Origin: Nomia melanderi
Lineage: Eukaryota > Arthropoda > Insecta > Hymenoptera > Halictidae
Length of the DNA stretch: 64,000 nucleotides
Reading direction: 5' to 3'
Assembly (NCBI RefSeq): GCF_051020985.1
Contig: NC_134999.1
Location: 26,321,160-26,385,159 of the forward strand
Shown here: piece after piece, positions 34,331 to 46,181 of the stretch
Layout: each line of letters begins with the position of its first letter
How positions within the stretch are numbered: the stretch's first letter is position 1
Made by a program: the position numbers and the translations under genes
The notes under the pieces: generated by a model
Seen by the model: only the letters and a program-made list of their open reading frames with translations
Told to the model about the DNA's origin: nothing
Database searches by the model: none

Positions 34331-35904
34331 AGAAATATTAGAAATGAAATGTTCGGAAATTTGTGATTCTTTCGAAAAATTGGAAGTTTGACAGAGTTAG
34401 TGAAATTTATTATATATAATAATTGATATCAAGTGCAATCGGTATTTTGTAAGTTAATCTTTGGAATGTATTGTAAAATTATACTATTAGATATTATGTA
34501 TCATTATACTATTATATACTATTAGAATTACACTACTCGAACAAATAAATGTTCTTATGTAAGTATTTTTCAATAGAACATTTTTCTATTGGAAGATCTT
34601 CAAGCACTCTTTTTGAGAGTTGTAATTTCGAAGACATATAAAATTCTCGACTTTAATTACTTGTTGTAAGTTAACTATGAATGTTATTTAAATGTCTCTT
34701 GTAGAAAATGATTCTATAAAACATTCAAAATAACATAAAATATATTTTTATGGTGTTAGAAACACGTAGATGTGTTTAATAATATTATCTGTTTGATAAC
34801 TTTAGAGTAATACAAGATTTACCTTTCTGACTAAAGTCAACCAACAAGCATTAATTATCCACGTTTACCCAAGTTCCTGTAATATATTACAATACTCTAT
34901 AACAGTAACTTGTTAAACTTTGGTGATGTAAAACTTGTTACGAAGCATTGTTTGCTACGAATAATAGTTGCATTGACACATATCTCATTATCAGAATTTC
35001 CAAACACATAAAAAGTATTCCATTAAGTATATTATCTATGCTGCTTACTTTTTTTCAACGAATGTTCCACTCTTTGAATTTCGTTCTCCTTCTCATATTT
35101 ATCATTGCTTGCCCCTTTCCCGCTTTATTTAATTCTCACTTTCATTTTCCTCTTTACAATATCCGTAACCCAACATTATTCAGCACAGCTGTGATTTCAA
35201 TCTTGAAATGTAAATAAAGTCTAATTAATTTTGCGATTTAAAAGAATGATTAACTCGTGAAATTAATTCAACGAACGAACGCACCGACAAATATTTGCAG
35301 GACCAATCACCTTTTGAATTGCTAATATTTTCCCAACGGCATTACATGCATTAATAAACAGCTTTATTATTTATAATACTATGTAGATTCGTTTTATATT
35401 TCATTCTATATTCATTATTCTTATTCGTTTGACAAGTGAAGCTTAATTCTTTGAAACATAATTAAATTATCATGCAATAAAAGAAATATTAATAACAATT
35501 TCATATTGTAGAATTATACTCAATAAATTCATGAATTTATGGATAAATGCAAGCAACGAAGCAAATAAATGTCACAACAACTACTGTCAATTCCAAACAA
35601 CCCAATATTCTCTAGAAACGGACTAATCTCGAAGCTAAAAACAATCTGCCCCGCAATAATAGTAGCTCATGTGCTTTATTCACCTGTATGTGAAACCACT
35701 GGTATTATGTCATTCACCATACATCGCATTATTAAGACACTGCCATTTACTGTTACATTGTACCAGTATCCTGTCCCCCATACAGTCAATACATTATATC
35801 GACAATACTATTGGTATCGGTATTATTGCGCGTACATCACCTGCTATGTGCGCGCGTACGGGTGTGCCAGTACACTGGAGGTCCCAATTTTGGACGTGAA
35901 CTAA

Positions 35905-36095
35905 AATACACGTGCACATGTGGCACATGAAACGTGTACTAAGAAATTAAGGATCCGTGTTCGTATTACACGTGTACACATGGTATATGAAACGTGTATT
36001 AAAAAATTAAGGATCCGTGTTCGTATTACACGTGTACACATGGTATATGAAACATGTATTAAAGAATTAAATATCCGTATTTATGGGCTCACATT
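35905..36095. repeat. 60-bp tandem repeat, three copies
   Basis: The unit, containing TTACACGTGTACACATGG and TGAAACGTGTATTAA, repeats with a period of exactly 60 bp: 35941-36000 and 36001-36060 are almost identical, and partial units flank them. Because 60 is divisible by three, a short ORF reads through (20-residue repeats with VYETCIKKLRIRVRI), but this is a by-product. An M2 element starts 16 bp after the array. Confidence 0.85.
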
Positions 36096-36110
36096 TACAT
36101 AAAAGGATAT

Positions 36111-36330
36111 TTAATAGTAGAAATACCAGTCATTTTGACTGGTGTTGGTATTTTTGTTTCGTAATTATTGATGTCTTAAAAGCACTGAAGATTCGAAATG
36201 ATTTTGAAAATAAATAGTTTCATTTGAATATTACAATGAATGTCTGAAGGAACTGAAAATAATGTATTGTTATAATTTTTATAGAGATTACATATTAATC
36301 GTATTAAACACACGGTAGTTCTAGCGTTAA
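36111..36330 (+). mobile_element. M2 TTAA MITE, reference copy
   Basis: TTAA at 36111-36114 and 36327-36330, total 220 bp. The left end is TTAATAGTAGAAATACC and the right end, on the minus strand, TTAACGCTAGAACTACCG. CAGTCATTTTGACTGG near the left end is a small palindrome also present in decayed form at 1511 (CCCGTCAAAATGACGGG). This uninterrupted copy shows the empty sites used by insertions in other M2 copies. Confidence 0.85.
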
Positions 36331-36734
36331 TAATTGTTTTAACACTTCACCGGCCGGTCGCGTAAAAATACCCGTTTAGACTTTGTTGTAGATTTAAGTC
36401 GTTTGTAAGTTATTGATCATAACAATTATCAATTCCTTTATAAATTTATACTAATATTGCTAACAACAATAGCTCACATTGAAAACGATAAGAAAATATT
36501 GATAAAAACGAAAGTTACTCTTTCTACAGACTCACAAAATATTACCAACGATAATTTTCTAACTTAACCATCAGCCCATTAAGTATTAAGATCAGGAAAT
36601 GACAGAAACTTTGCTGATCATGGGACGATACCAAATGTATTTCACAAAACAAATTAGTTAACTCGTTAATTAAAAACGGATTCATCTACCACGCATCAGT
36701 TTACATAACGTAAAATAAGAATGCACAGGTCACG

Positions 36735-37550
36735 CAGAACAGCGAGCTCCTCTCATCGAAGTCGTTGCTCATTCAAGAGATGTCCCGCGATTACGACAAC
36801 GCTCGACGGAATTCATCGGCGAAGAAATCGCGGGGACGCGCAACCGATATACAATCGACGGAAGTCGTTCTCGGGGGTTTGAGAGTTCGGAATAGTTTCC
36901 GAAGAAACCTGCAAAACTGACACCACCGCAGGTATGTAGGGGCGAACTGGCGCAGAGGAACCGACAACTACGACGAACAGAAGGGAACCGCCTCGCCGCC
37001 GTTTCACCGGGGCTTGTACACACTGTTAATTCGGTAGCTACGTCACGGACGTCAAGAATGTTCCGGAATTCTATTCGAAGTATTCGGTATATAGGATCGA
37101 AGAGAGGGAAAGAGGGGGACAGGGGTGGCGGCAGCCGCGATCTGAGGATTTTTGGTGCGGCGATCTCTCCCCTGACTGGCATTCAATCGATTCCGATTCC
37201 CGTGAATTTACCAAACCTCTTCGACTATTAGTGTCTATTCGTTGCCAGCGAATCGCTTCGAAAGATTGAACGAGGGAACGTCGCACGGGCGCTCTCTTGT
37301 CTCGAAAGCGCATTACTCGCGTGCCCTGGAAACGGTTTCGATCGCCGAACCTCTTCCCCATACATACGTATGCCCTCATGAAAATGCACTCTCCCTTGAT
37401 CCGATGGAACAATGCTGGAATACGCTCGATTCGGACCGTGGCTTTTTGCTGTGTGCACGGTGTCGCGGGTGTAGCTTGATGAGGATAAAGGTTTGGGTTA
37501 GGGGATTGTCCTGTTTCACCGAGGAAACAGTTCGTTGTGATTAACATTGC
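36735..37550. promoter_or_regulatory. GC-rich island, candidate promoter or exon cluster
   Basis: About 800 bp of GC-rich sequence with overlapping ORFs on both strands (137 and 158 codons minus, 100 plus). A CCGCAG/GTATGT donor-like site on the plus strand lies at 36925-36936, but no acceptor pairs with it. A tract of GGGAAAGAGGGGGACAGGGG follows at 37107. No frame yields a recognisable domain. A non-coding first exon with this donor is possible. Confidence 0.35.
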
Positions 37551-37578
37551 TGCGGTTCTCGGTTTGTCGGTGTTGTTG

Positions 37579-37752
37579 GGAGATCATTTGTTAGATAGGC
37601 TGATCGATCAGTTTTCATTGTTTTCTTAACTAATTTTCAGTTGTCTTTATTTCATAATTACTAATGTTTTCGATCGCTAACTTGCTATTTGTCGATATGG
37701 TTATACGTAACCAATCAAAACTATAAAATTGTGAACTAGAAGTCCTTTCCCA
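37579..37752 (+). mobile_element. M8 element, right end lost
   Basis: It begins GGAGATCATTTGTTAGATAG and continues GATCGATCAGTTTTCATTG, then GTCGATATGGTTATACGTAA and TTGTGAACTAGAAG, colinear with 26406-26624. After AAGTCCTTTCCC the match stops. Confidence 0.65.
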
Positions 37753-37860
37753 AATGTACGCTGAACATTTTGTTACAGAAAAATTAAGACGTGTACGTAT
37801 TAGTACGAATATTTTTGTAGATTTTTTCAATTCAAAGACATTTTTGGAAAATTTTAAATG

Positions 37861-38081
37861 TTAACCTCTTGTTATGCAAACTGAATTATACAAACTGAAA
37901 TTAACAAAAATAAATGAATTTAAATTCTCTTGGATTCAAATTAAATATTATATTTCTGTTATCAATTCTCACACTTTAAAGTAAATGTGAATTTGATGAA
38001 TATGGAATTTTTCTTCGTTTCTAGTAAATTAATAATTCTTGCAAGTGCAGTTATGAAAGAAATCATAGATAAAGGAATTAA
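37861..38081 (-). mobile_element. P3 TTAA MITE, reverse, internally shortened
   Basis: TTAA at 37861-37864 and 38078-38081. It begins TTAACCTCTTGTTATGC and ends AGATAAAGGAATTAA. Blocks AATTAAATATTATATTTCTG and TTTAAAGTAAATGTGAATTT correspond to the P3 core in reverse. 221 bp. Confidence 0.7.
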
Positions 38082-38327
38082 TAAAGACTAAACGAATGTA
38101 ATAGTGCAGGAAAGTAGAAATCTGATTAGCACATTCTAAATAAATGCGTGTAATTGTTTTATTAACATTTTGAAAGTGACAGTTTGATTCCTTTTGTGAC
38201 TGAAAGTATTTTTATTTGTAATAAAAGCTTTCGAAAATATCTTGAATAATTTTATAATTGATATATAATTATAATTAAATGTAATTGATATAAATTTAAA
38301 TGAGCAAAATACTCTGCATATAATGTA

Positions 38328-38573
38328 TTAATCCTTTGCATTCGAGAGGTGACTCTCACTTACCACCTGATTTCACACTATAAAACTATAAAATTTGATA
38401 TTTAACATTATACCTTATATAACGCATCAATTTGAGAAATACTGAAATAAAATAGCTTTGTTCCTCAATATACATATGATTTCTCTGCGAATTAGTTTCA
38501 CAAAATATCGTTTTATCTCATCAGAAAATGTTAAAATATTTTTAGTAAAAAACTTTCGAGTACAAAGGGTTAA
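38328..38573 (+). mobile_element. P2 TTAA MITE, reference copy
   Basis: TTAA at 38328-38331 and 38570-38573. The left end is TTAATCCTTTGCATTCGAG and the right end, on the minus strand, TTAACCCTTTGTACTCGAA, a clear inverted repeat of about 20 bp. 246 bp, non-coding. Decayed relatives are at 11708 and 27414. Confidence 0.85.
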
Positions 38574-38998
38574 TATTATTACCAATTAATAAAGTATAAA
38601 TACATGTATGTACATGTGTGTATGATTATACGGGATTGCATATGTATATTAGTGTATAAATTTGAATTATTATAATCCGGTTGATTACTCGTAATTCTTT
38701 TCACATACACTTACTTACGGCTGGAAGTGTGACAATAGAACAATCAACGTTCTAATACGAAATTCCGATATTGTAGAATGAGGATGAAGAAACTTTAGGT
38801 TTGGTTAAACGTTCAGTGACCATTGAATTGCAAAAGTTTATGCAAATGCACATTTTTACGGAGATGTTAAAAGGAACTGACTTTAAACTATATTCAATTG
38901 CCTTCATAAATAGTTTCCATGGATTAAAAGTAGGGTAAAACTACGTTAAATGTTATTACAACTTTAATATTGTAATTTTTTTGGAGACTTTTATGTGC

Positions 38999-39108
38999 TA
39001 TGAATGCATAAAGTTCCGCAATCTGGCGATCACTTTCCTTTTAACTGCTGAATTACATAGATTCTTGCATAAGTAACAACCAGATTGCAGGTTTTATGCA
39101 TTTATGAC
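38999..39108. repeat. Inverted repeat related to CAGACTGCGG MITE ends
   Basis: TGAATGCATAAAGTTCCGCA (39001-39020), continuing ATCTGG, and the complement of CCAGATTGCAGGTTTTATGC (39080-39099) match imperfectly around a 55-bp spacer. Orientation is outward relative to the MITE ends at 20469 and 60687, so this could be two neighbouring half-elements. Confidence 0.45.
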
Positions 39109-40929
39109 AAATATGGACGCGTGGAATGTAAGATGGAGAAACGTGCATAAAAATGTAAGCACGCCATTACATTATTCACAACTTAGTAAAACTCTTGAGA
39201 GAAGTAATCAGTTTCTATTTAAACCTTCTTTCAGATTGCTTCAGACTGCTTTAACAAATTTTTGTTTTGCAAAAAAGTCCACAGTCAAATAACAACAATA
39301 AGAAAATGCAATATACAATAAAAATATTTTTAAACACGTACCTATAATTAAATTACCCGAATAATAAATTAGTTTCAGTATTTAAGACTACGTTTAAATT
39401 ATAGTAATTAAATAACATTATGAGTTTTAGTAAGTGTTCTACTATACGTAAAATTGATTAAAAATTGTTTATATTTAACATAAAGTAGATATGAAAAATT
39501 AGAATTTGTAATGTAATTAAAAATGCAATCATCTATCTGGATGAATACTTTTGTATATTTTGGAAAACTGTTCCTAATATAATGTAGTATATCAATAACT
39601 ATTTACGTAACTAAGCATTTTGGTATTTATATTCAAACGGTTTGATGCAACGAGTGAAAGTAAAACTATTCGTAGTACGAGGAAATTAGAATTTTTTACG
39701 TCACTTAAATTAACAGTTAACATAAACAAATATTAAGAAATTAAATTTATAGATCGTAATTTCGCATCCAATTTGAAGAGATTGCTTTCAAATCGAGAAC
39801 TTAATATTAAAATCAAAATCAATATTATAATAAAATGTAGGAAATAATATTACATATTACTACAGCGCAATAATATAATTAAATACAATTACTTTTATGG
39901 AATTTTCACAAGCATTAACTCAATCTATATCGATAGATACGAAAAATCTTTATTATTGGCTTTATGAGAAATATGGTGCACGCTTAATTTACGCGTGATT
40001 CCATTTTGTACAATATTATTCGTTGCACCAACAGTTAATGTAACATAAAACCATAAATTTACTGAAAGCTTCACTGAATAAAATACACGTATAAAATCAA
40101 TCAAATTATTTCTTGCCAAATGAAACCTTTAAAAACATCAATAACCATCTGGGCTTTCCTTATGCATATATCGAAAATTAATGAAGAAATTAATAAACAC
40201 GATAGGATTTCAATGAAAACCAATAATGAAGATCATTTGCTTGCACCGTACAAAATTATAGATTTGTAAAATAATTATTAAAAATTCTTGCAAGTTATGA
40301 AATCACTAAACCTTCATTAATCAGCGCGTGAATATCGGAGGGCGCAACCGAGCGATGGGATAACAGAAATCAAAGAATGAAGACACTCAAGTTCTCGAGA
40401 TTCCTTAAATTGTATGTTTTCTTCGCGTAATTCGAGGAAGAGGGTAGAGTGTAACGAGTATCCTCTCCCTTTTGTTCCACGTTTCTCTGCATCTAAGGTT
40501 TCCAGGATAATCTGTTGTCGCAGGATTACGCTCTAAAACCGTTTAGTGCATTAAAAGACAAGTGACAATTGCTCCTTTAACAGAATCAATGAATAACACA
40601 GGAAATACGTGTTTTTTATTTCTTTGTAATGATTGGAGATACAAACTCATCTGCACCAAATGAAATACTCATAAAAAAATAAAAATTTACTAAATAATAC
40701 AATAAATTTTACTGTATTATTTAATAAATTTCAGTATTAAGAATTTCTTTGATGAAATCTATTATTTTCTACTAACGACAATAACAAAAATTTTGAGTAT
40801 CGTAACTTAGTATTAACAATATGTTTATAGTTTAAAAGATAAGAGATTCAAATAAAAAATTTAATTTTTACAAAAACAGCAAAGTGTTAAATACATTTTT
40901 TACTTTGCTTATGAGTTAATATTTTGTGA

Positions 40930-41195
40930 AATTTTATTATAGAAATAATATTCCTTAAAATTTTATTATGGAAATTAAAATTCCTTACAATTTTATTATG
41001 GAAATTAAAATTCCTTACAATTTGATTCTATAAATTAAAATTCCTTAAAATTTAATTCTACAAATTAAGGTCCGTAAAATTTTATTTTACAAATTAAAAT
41101 TCCTTAAAATCATATTCAACAAATTAAAATTCCGTAAAATTCTCTTCTATAAATTAAAATTCTTTAAAATTTTATTTCACAAATTAATATTTAAC
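40930..41195. repeat. AT-rich minisatellite, 30-bp unit, about nine copies
   Basis: Units built on TTCCTTAxAATTTTATTxTx and xAAATTAAAA repeat with a period of 30 bp, most regularly at 40981-41100. Divergence increases toward the right. No coding potential. The flanking 38574-40929 and 41196-41859 hold no gene I can support. Confidence 0.85.
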
Positions 41196-41859
41196 AAGCA
41201 TTTACAACAAAGTAGAAATCGAAAAACGGAAAAAGAAAACAAAAAAGAATGCAAATCTTGGAACCGAAGAATATGTATTTACAAGCAAGTGGAACAGTAA
41301 ATTTACTATTAAACTTTAAAAACATATTGCACCACGTATTGTGCCGTAAAGTGCAAGTCTTCTAATTCGATAGCAATAAACGTCTCGAACAGATTTTGCA
41401 ATTTTAAACAGCAAGGCAGTTCGAGACGAAGCACTACAAGCGAAACGAGAAGGATTAATTTCTTATCGTTAACTCGCACGATTCAATCATCGTGAAAATG
41501 ACGTTTTCTGTTCCAGCCACTGTTAAGCTGAAGGAAATTATCCGAATTAATATATACCGTTAGATTAACGTCCCTAAGAAGATCAACAGCCACGGGGTAA
41601 AACCGCGAGACTCGTTCCGTTGCGGGGATTCAAGTTTCAGAGCGGCCAAGTAAATGAACTTATTTACGAGCGAATTAAATGTTTATTCCCCTTGAATTAT
41701 ATTTCTTGCAGTGAAACTGTTTACCAGAAGATAATTCACATGGCTCATATCAATAAAATTCCGGTTTCTGCTGTTTGCTTGGTGTAATTATTTCGTACGG
41801 AACGGTGCTTCGATTCGTTAGTGGACAAAGGTTGGAAATCTTGCGAAATGTCTGTTTCA

Positions 41860-41995
41860 TTAACATTTACACTAGAACTATCGTATCAATGAAAATCGCT
41901 TTCGGTTTTCTTGTTTCGCAATTATTGATATCTTAAAAGCATTGAATATTCGAAATAGTTCTGAAAATAAGTAGTTTCATTCAAATACTACAACT
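41860..41995 (-). mobile_element. M2 fragment
   Basis: TTAACATTTACACTAGAACTATCG-type start followed by TCAATGAAAATCGCTTTC, GCAATTATTGATATCTTAAA and AGTAGTTTCATTCAAATACT. This matches the 31207-31392 copy read on the minus strand. The element is cut off near 41995 before its far terminus. Confidence 0.6.
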
Positions 41996-42786
41996 CTTTA
42001 TTACTCTCAACAAAATACTTCAAAATTGAATAAACGCAGCGATTCAATCGTCAATCAAATTTCAATTCTAATGACTAATAGATCAAATATATGCATACCT
42101 AAACACTTAATACACAAGTAACTTTCTATTTAAATATTGAAAGCAAGAGTTTCTTTATCTTTTAATAGCATCGTTTTCCAAAACAATAAATTATACTGTT
42201 AAATACACATAAGAATAGTATTAGCTGTGGTCCAACATCACCCAATATATTATATAAATAACATAGCTACACAATCCATATGATACCCATTTTATTAGAG
42301 ACAATTTATATTTTATTCAGTTGTAGTTCCGTCATCGTGGTACGAAGATGTTATATAAAATATCGAAAATTTTCACATATGTTTATATATTCACATTATT
42401 TTCTAACGCTATCTATATTGGAAATAACCACATGAAGAGGAAAGTGTGATAAAACGAGACAGTAATGTTTTTCATAGATAAAGAGCTCGTATCAAATTAA
42501 TATCGCATGACATGGTTCTAATGAGTGTTCGATATAATTTGAGATCGACTGTAGTACAGTGTATGAGTTATTTTTCGATTAAAACATTGGAAAGATATTC
42601 AGTGAACAAGTTTTGATGTTACATAAATGTTTAATGCATTTTTTTTGTATCTTCTGATTAAAAAATTGAAAAGGATAACTACAGTACTAGATTCTACATT
42701 TCTTAATCTGTATTTTTGACACTTAAGTTATTTCTTTATCTCATGTCAAACTGTAAATTTTTAATACTTCTCTAAATTATATGTTG

Positions 42787-43117
42787 GGTGGGACAAAACG
42801 GAACACTTCAGCGCAGAGGCAACAGGAGTCCCTTGTTATGTGTTTTGTTTACAGTCTTAATTGGTTACGTATAATCGTATTAATATATAGCAAATTAGAA
42901 TCAAAGATGAGATAAAAACTAACCCATTAGATTGCAGTAATGCAGAAACAGAAGATGACATATTTATTTGTGATTTCTGTTTAGAAAATCATATATATTT
43001 ATAGCTTATCTATATCAGCCAACAATTAAATATATTCAGCTAGCAATTCTGATTTAATAGAAATAAAGATTTTGTATTCTTATATGATTTTACACGAGTG
43101 TTCCGTTTTACCCTACC
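42787..43117. mobile_element. M9 element with GGAACACT termini, carrying an M8-like segment
   Basis: The left end, GGTGGGACAAAACGGAACAC, and the right end, on the minus strand, GGTAGGGTAAAACGGAACAC, form a 20-bp inverted repeat. 331 bp and no transposase. Just inside the left end, GTTTACAGTCTTAATTGGTT and TACGTATAATCGTATTAAT match M8 in reverse, so M9 and M8 share interior sequence. A TA target is not clear, so the superfamily is open. Confidence 0.7.
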
Positions 43118-43439
43118 ACTTTCGCCAGAATGATATTTCAGTACCTTTAGAAAATCGTATTTTACTTCGTAACTAAATATCCATTTTTTCCTTTCCAACG
43201 CCGTTGAAGGAACGCAACCATGTAGAGGGAACCGATATCGACAACATCGCAATTAAAATTCGTCTAACATGGTTCGCCGCGCGCGTACACAACTATCAAG
43301 AATAGTTTACAACTTCCGACGTACCGATTTAACGTTCGCTGAGCGTTTCCCTTACACTGAACTCGATTTAACCGAACTTAACCCAGTTTATTGTTGTAAA
43401 TTTCGTGTCGCCCAACCCCGCGAGTGCAACTAAATATCC

Positions 43440-43578
43440 TGTGTGTATATACAGGGGCGCCGATCGAAAGAACGCGGCACAGCCCTCCGCGTAAATTCCG
43501 TGAGTTCTAGATCCTCTGGCTGTAATTCGAGTCCGAAACTAGAGGATAACGGTGGCTCCGTCCCTCCCTCTCGCTACC
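43440..43578 (+). promoter_or_regulatory. Putative promoter and 5' leader of alternative first exon A
   Basis: A TATA-like GTATATACA (43445-43453) lies about 130 bp before the exon A ATG, leaving room for a leader of about 100 nt. The leader contains TTCCGTGAGTTCTAGATCC (43497-43515), closely matched in the leader of exon B (47151-47169). An in-frame TAG at 43540-43542 closes the frame 13 codons before the ATG. The transcription start itself is inferred. Confidence 0.45.
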
Positions 43579-43651
43579 ATGTATTCTGATACGTTAAGGG
43601 AAGAACCTGCAGTCAAGGGGTCGTGTCGACGGACAATTACTTTGTTTGCTG
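43579..43651 (+). CDS. Alternative first coding exon A of an unidentified gene
   Basis: The coding part runs from ATG (context CTACCATGT) for 24 codons plus one base to a GTGAGT donor at 43652, so the splice phase is 1. The peptide starts MYSDTLREEPAVKG and ends RRTITLFA. It aligns with exon B (start MYFDTLPFPEQP, then QETIALHF): the first six residues differ at one position and the end shares a T-I-x-L core. The in-frame stop upstream fixes this ATG as the first. The short N-terminus has no signal peptide or domain, as is common for alternative starts. The shared downstream exon is not in view. Confidence 0.6.
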
Positions 43652-43743
43652 GTGAGTGCCCGCTGCGACCGAACTAACAATAAGGTAACCGTAACAAGTA
43701 GACTGCGGATTTTTGTGGATTTGCAACCGTAGTAGCACCTCGA

Positions 43744-43895
43744 TTAACACGTTAAATGCCATGTTGGTCACCGATGACCGAGGCTTCTGAATTCCTTGCA
43801 AAAATTACAATATGCAAGATGCCTGCTGTAAACTAGATATATTTAAGAACGTAAATAAGTTAACAATAGTGTAATGTAAAAATTCGGATGCAGTT
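43744..43895 (+). mobile_element. M1 MITE, right-truncated
   Basis: It starts TTAACACGTTAAATGCC and keeps the subterminal palindrome GGTCACCGATGACC (43766-43779), then ATGCAAGATGCCTG, ATTTAAGAACGTAAATAAG and ACAATAGTGTAATG, as in 1265-1505. The right half is absent. It lies about 90 bp downstream of the exon A donor. Confidence 0.65.
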
Positions 43896-44090
43896 TTTAG
43901 GTAAACTTGAATATTAACATATTCGCGACTGGAAATTTTGTCGATTTTTTAATACTCTCTGTCGGCGAAAATAAAGAAAATCTTAAGCTAATTGCTGGAA
44001 ATTTCTAATAAAACAAGGACAACAATTAGAACATTTGTTTTGAAACGTTAGTCTTGTAACGATCTGTTATTTGAAATGAAGAACATTCTG

Positions 44091-44172
44091 TTAACACATT
44101 CTGTACCACCAGAACTTTTTAAAAAAATTGCACGTGTACCACAAATGGTACACGTGGCACGGAGCATGTTAA
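44091..44172. mobile_element. 82-bp TTAA mini-element M7
   Basis: TTAA at 44091-44094 and 44169-44172. The left end is TTAACACATTCTGTACCACC and the right end, on the minus strand, TTAACATGCTCCGTGCCACG. The interior holds the palindrome GTGTACCACAAATGGTACAC. A matching fragment (GTGGTACACGTGGCACGGA) is at 57937-57955. One of the smallest TTAA-bounded units in the window. Confidence 0.6.
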
Positions 44173-45732
44173 AGAAGTCGCAGATGGAAAAAGCAGAAGA
44201 ATATAACATTTATGTATAATTATCACTTAAAGATGGCTTGAATTGAGCAGGTTATTACTTAACTGCTGTAATATCAGGCATTCGTAATTATAATTATCTT
44301 TCGTTTAATTAGCTAAATAGGATAGTATTGTGAGTATTCGTTTTCGATTGCTGTCGGAAATGACTCTTCTTTCGTCGAAGGTTTTGTCAATTATTCCTTA
44401 ACGAACGCTTTGTTTAAGCCAGCTGAAGCTTAAAGTAAAGGTTAATTCACCCTGTGATGTAAGTTAGTCTTTCAAAGTATCGTAAGGCGGTTTGTCTACG
44501 GCGTTGCAATAATATTACGTACAAAGTTCAATCGAATTTAACACAGTTTTCAATTAGTTTTACATTATATATAAGATTTCGTATATAGTTGCTAAAAAAA
44601 TAGGAATGCTTCTTTGAGATATCATCCAAGACATTGATTTACTCATACGCATGATTTACTCAAAGATAAGTGCCAATTGAAATTACAAGAAATTAAAAAA
44701 GAATTACAATTATTCAATTTTTATGCGAAAACATGAAAATTTGAAAATTAGAAATATCCAATTTTAATATGTCCTTATAAAAATTTGAAAATTAGAACTA
44801 TTCAATTTTTATAAGAAAATACAGACTAGTTTTACTCCATGGTAATCTTAGTGTCAAATTCAACGAATATTTCTATCCACAGCAGAACTCGACTGTCTTA
44901 AGTCTGCCAGCTGCTCTAGATGCACTGCGACGATCAGAAGTTACTCATGAAGCTTTGTACAACCCGGAGTTTGCAATTTTTAATCAGTTTGCGGTGTTAG
45001 CGCAAATACGCGCTTGACTCAGTCGGTCATTGTCGTCGGAACACGTGTATGCGCTCTTAGACACGTTCAGATTGTCAGTAAATAGCACCCAGAGCATGTC
45101 GAGATAACGAGCAACACTACATCGTACAAGTCAGCTACATTATGCTAACATTATAAAATATTTTGAGCTTAATTGTTCTCATGAATATTAAAAATGTGGG
45201 TACATATTGGAAAAGGGAATATATTGAAATAACAAATTTTGAACAGAATTTTTATTTTTGAATTATTGTAAACCTTAGAATATATTTAGTGATTTAATAA
45301 ACTTAACTGTACTTTTTCGGTATTTTATGTAACAAGATTATTTTCATTAGTAATTTTAATTAAAAATGAATTAATAAGCAATAATAATTACTTAAAATAA
45401 TAAACAAATTTGTTAAATACTTGTTTTATTTTACACGCTTAAAGACTTTTTTTGCTAGTATAATTAATTAAAATAAATTTTTAGTAAAACAAAAATTAAA
45501 ATTTCCCTTCATTTGCGTTTTCTACTTAGAATTAGGTATCTATGTATTTCTCATACAACTATATAAGAAATATATTACTATTTAACGAAACAATTAGGAA
45601 AAAAACTTTGCCTCTTTATCTAAGTAGATAATAACAAAAATATAAAAAAATGAACAGATAATACAATTCTGCTATTTACTATGTTCTTTTAACTCCGGTA
45701 GTTTCCAAGAAATTCGACCAAAACACATCTCT

Positions 45733-45865
45733 CAACCCCAACTCCGAGGGCTGTTTTCGCTCCTTCATACGAACGATGGCCAATAAAAAAAGTACGTGTC
45801 AAACATTTTTGTGAGAGCCACTTTCAACAGAAGCACCATAAAAATCAGCGACTATTATGTCAACT
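45733..45865. mobile_element. Truncated copy of the 10933 foldback
   Basis: GGCTGTTTTCGCTCCTTC, GATGGCCAATAAAAAAAGTA and CGTGTCAAACATTTTTG align in order with the right arm of the 10933-11366 foldback (11233-11310). Only one arm is present, so it cannot fold on itself. Confidence 0.6.
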
Positions 45866-45933
45866 TCTCGTATCCTCCTCACAAGAGCTATTCGATTTAC
45901 ATTTTATGAAGCTAGAGATTTCAAGAATAATAT

Positions 45934-46181
45934 TTAACACGTTGAATCCAATGCGATTTCATACAGCAAACTACACAAAATGGAAAAAATATAATATTAA
46001 ATCATTTGATTGAATTGCATTATGATTATTGCACATTCATCTAGCTGAACGTCACCGCGTTGGGTAGCATTATTTATATAATATAGAAATGTTTTCAAAT
46101 AATTATAGTTTAATTCAGTCAACTGTAGTAATTTGATTTAGTTGAGGGTCACTGGTGACCCCGTGGCATTCAACGTGTTAA
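45934..46181 (+). mobile_element. M6 TTAA MITE, copy 2
   Basis: TTAA at 45934-45937 and 46178-46181. The left end is TTAACACGTTGAATCCAATG and the right end, on the minus strand, TTAACACGTTGAATGCCACG, nearly perfect. The subterminal palindrome GGGTCACTGGTGACCC is at 46146-46161. 248 bp. Its right end is homologous to the left end of M1. Confidence 0.85.

Noticed and set aside
35920..36102. 60-codon ORF with 20-residue repeats
   Set aside because: Arises because the tandem unit is 60 bp, divisible by three; no start or splice context and the repeats are not otherwise protein-like.
36925..36936. CCGCAG/GTATGT as a coding donor
   Set aside because: No acceptor or start codon with a continuous frame precedes it.
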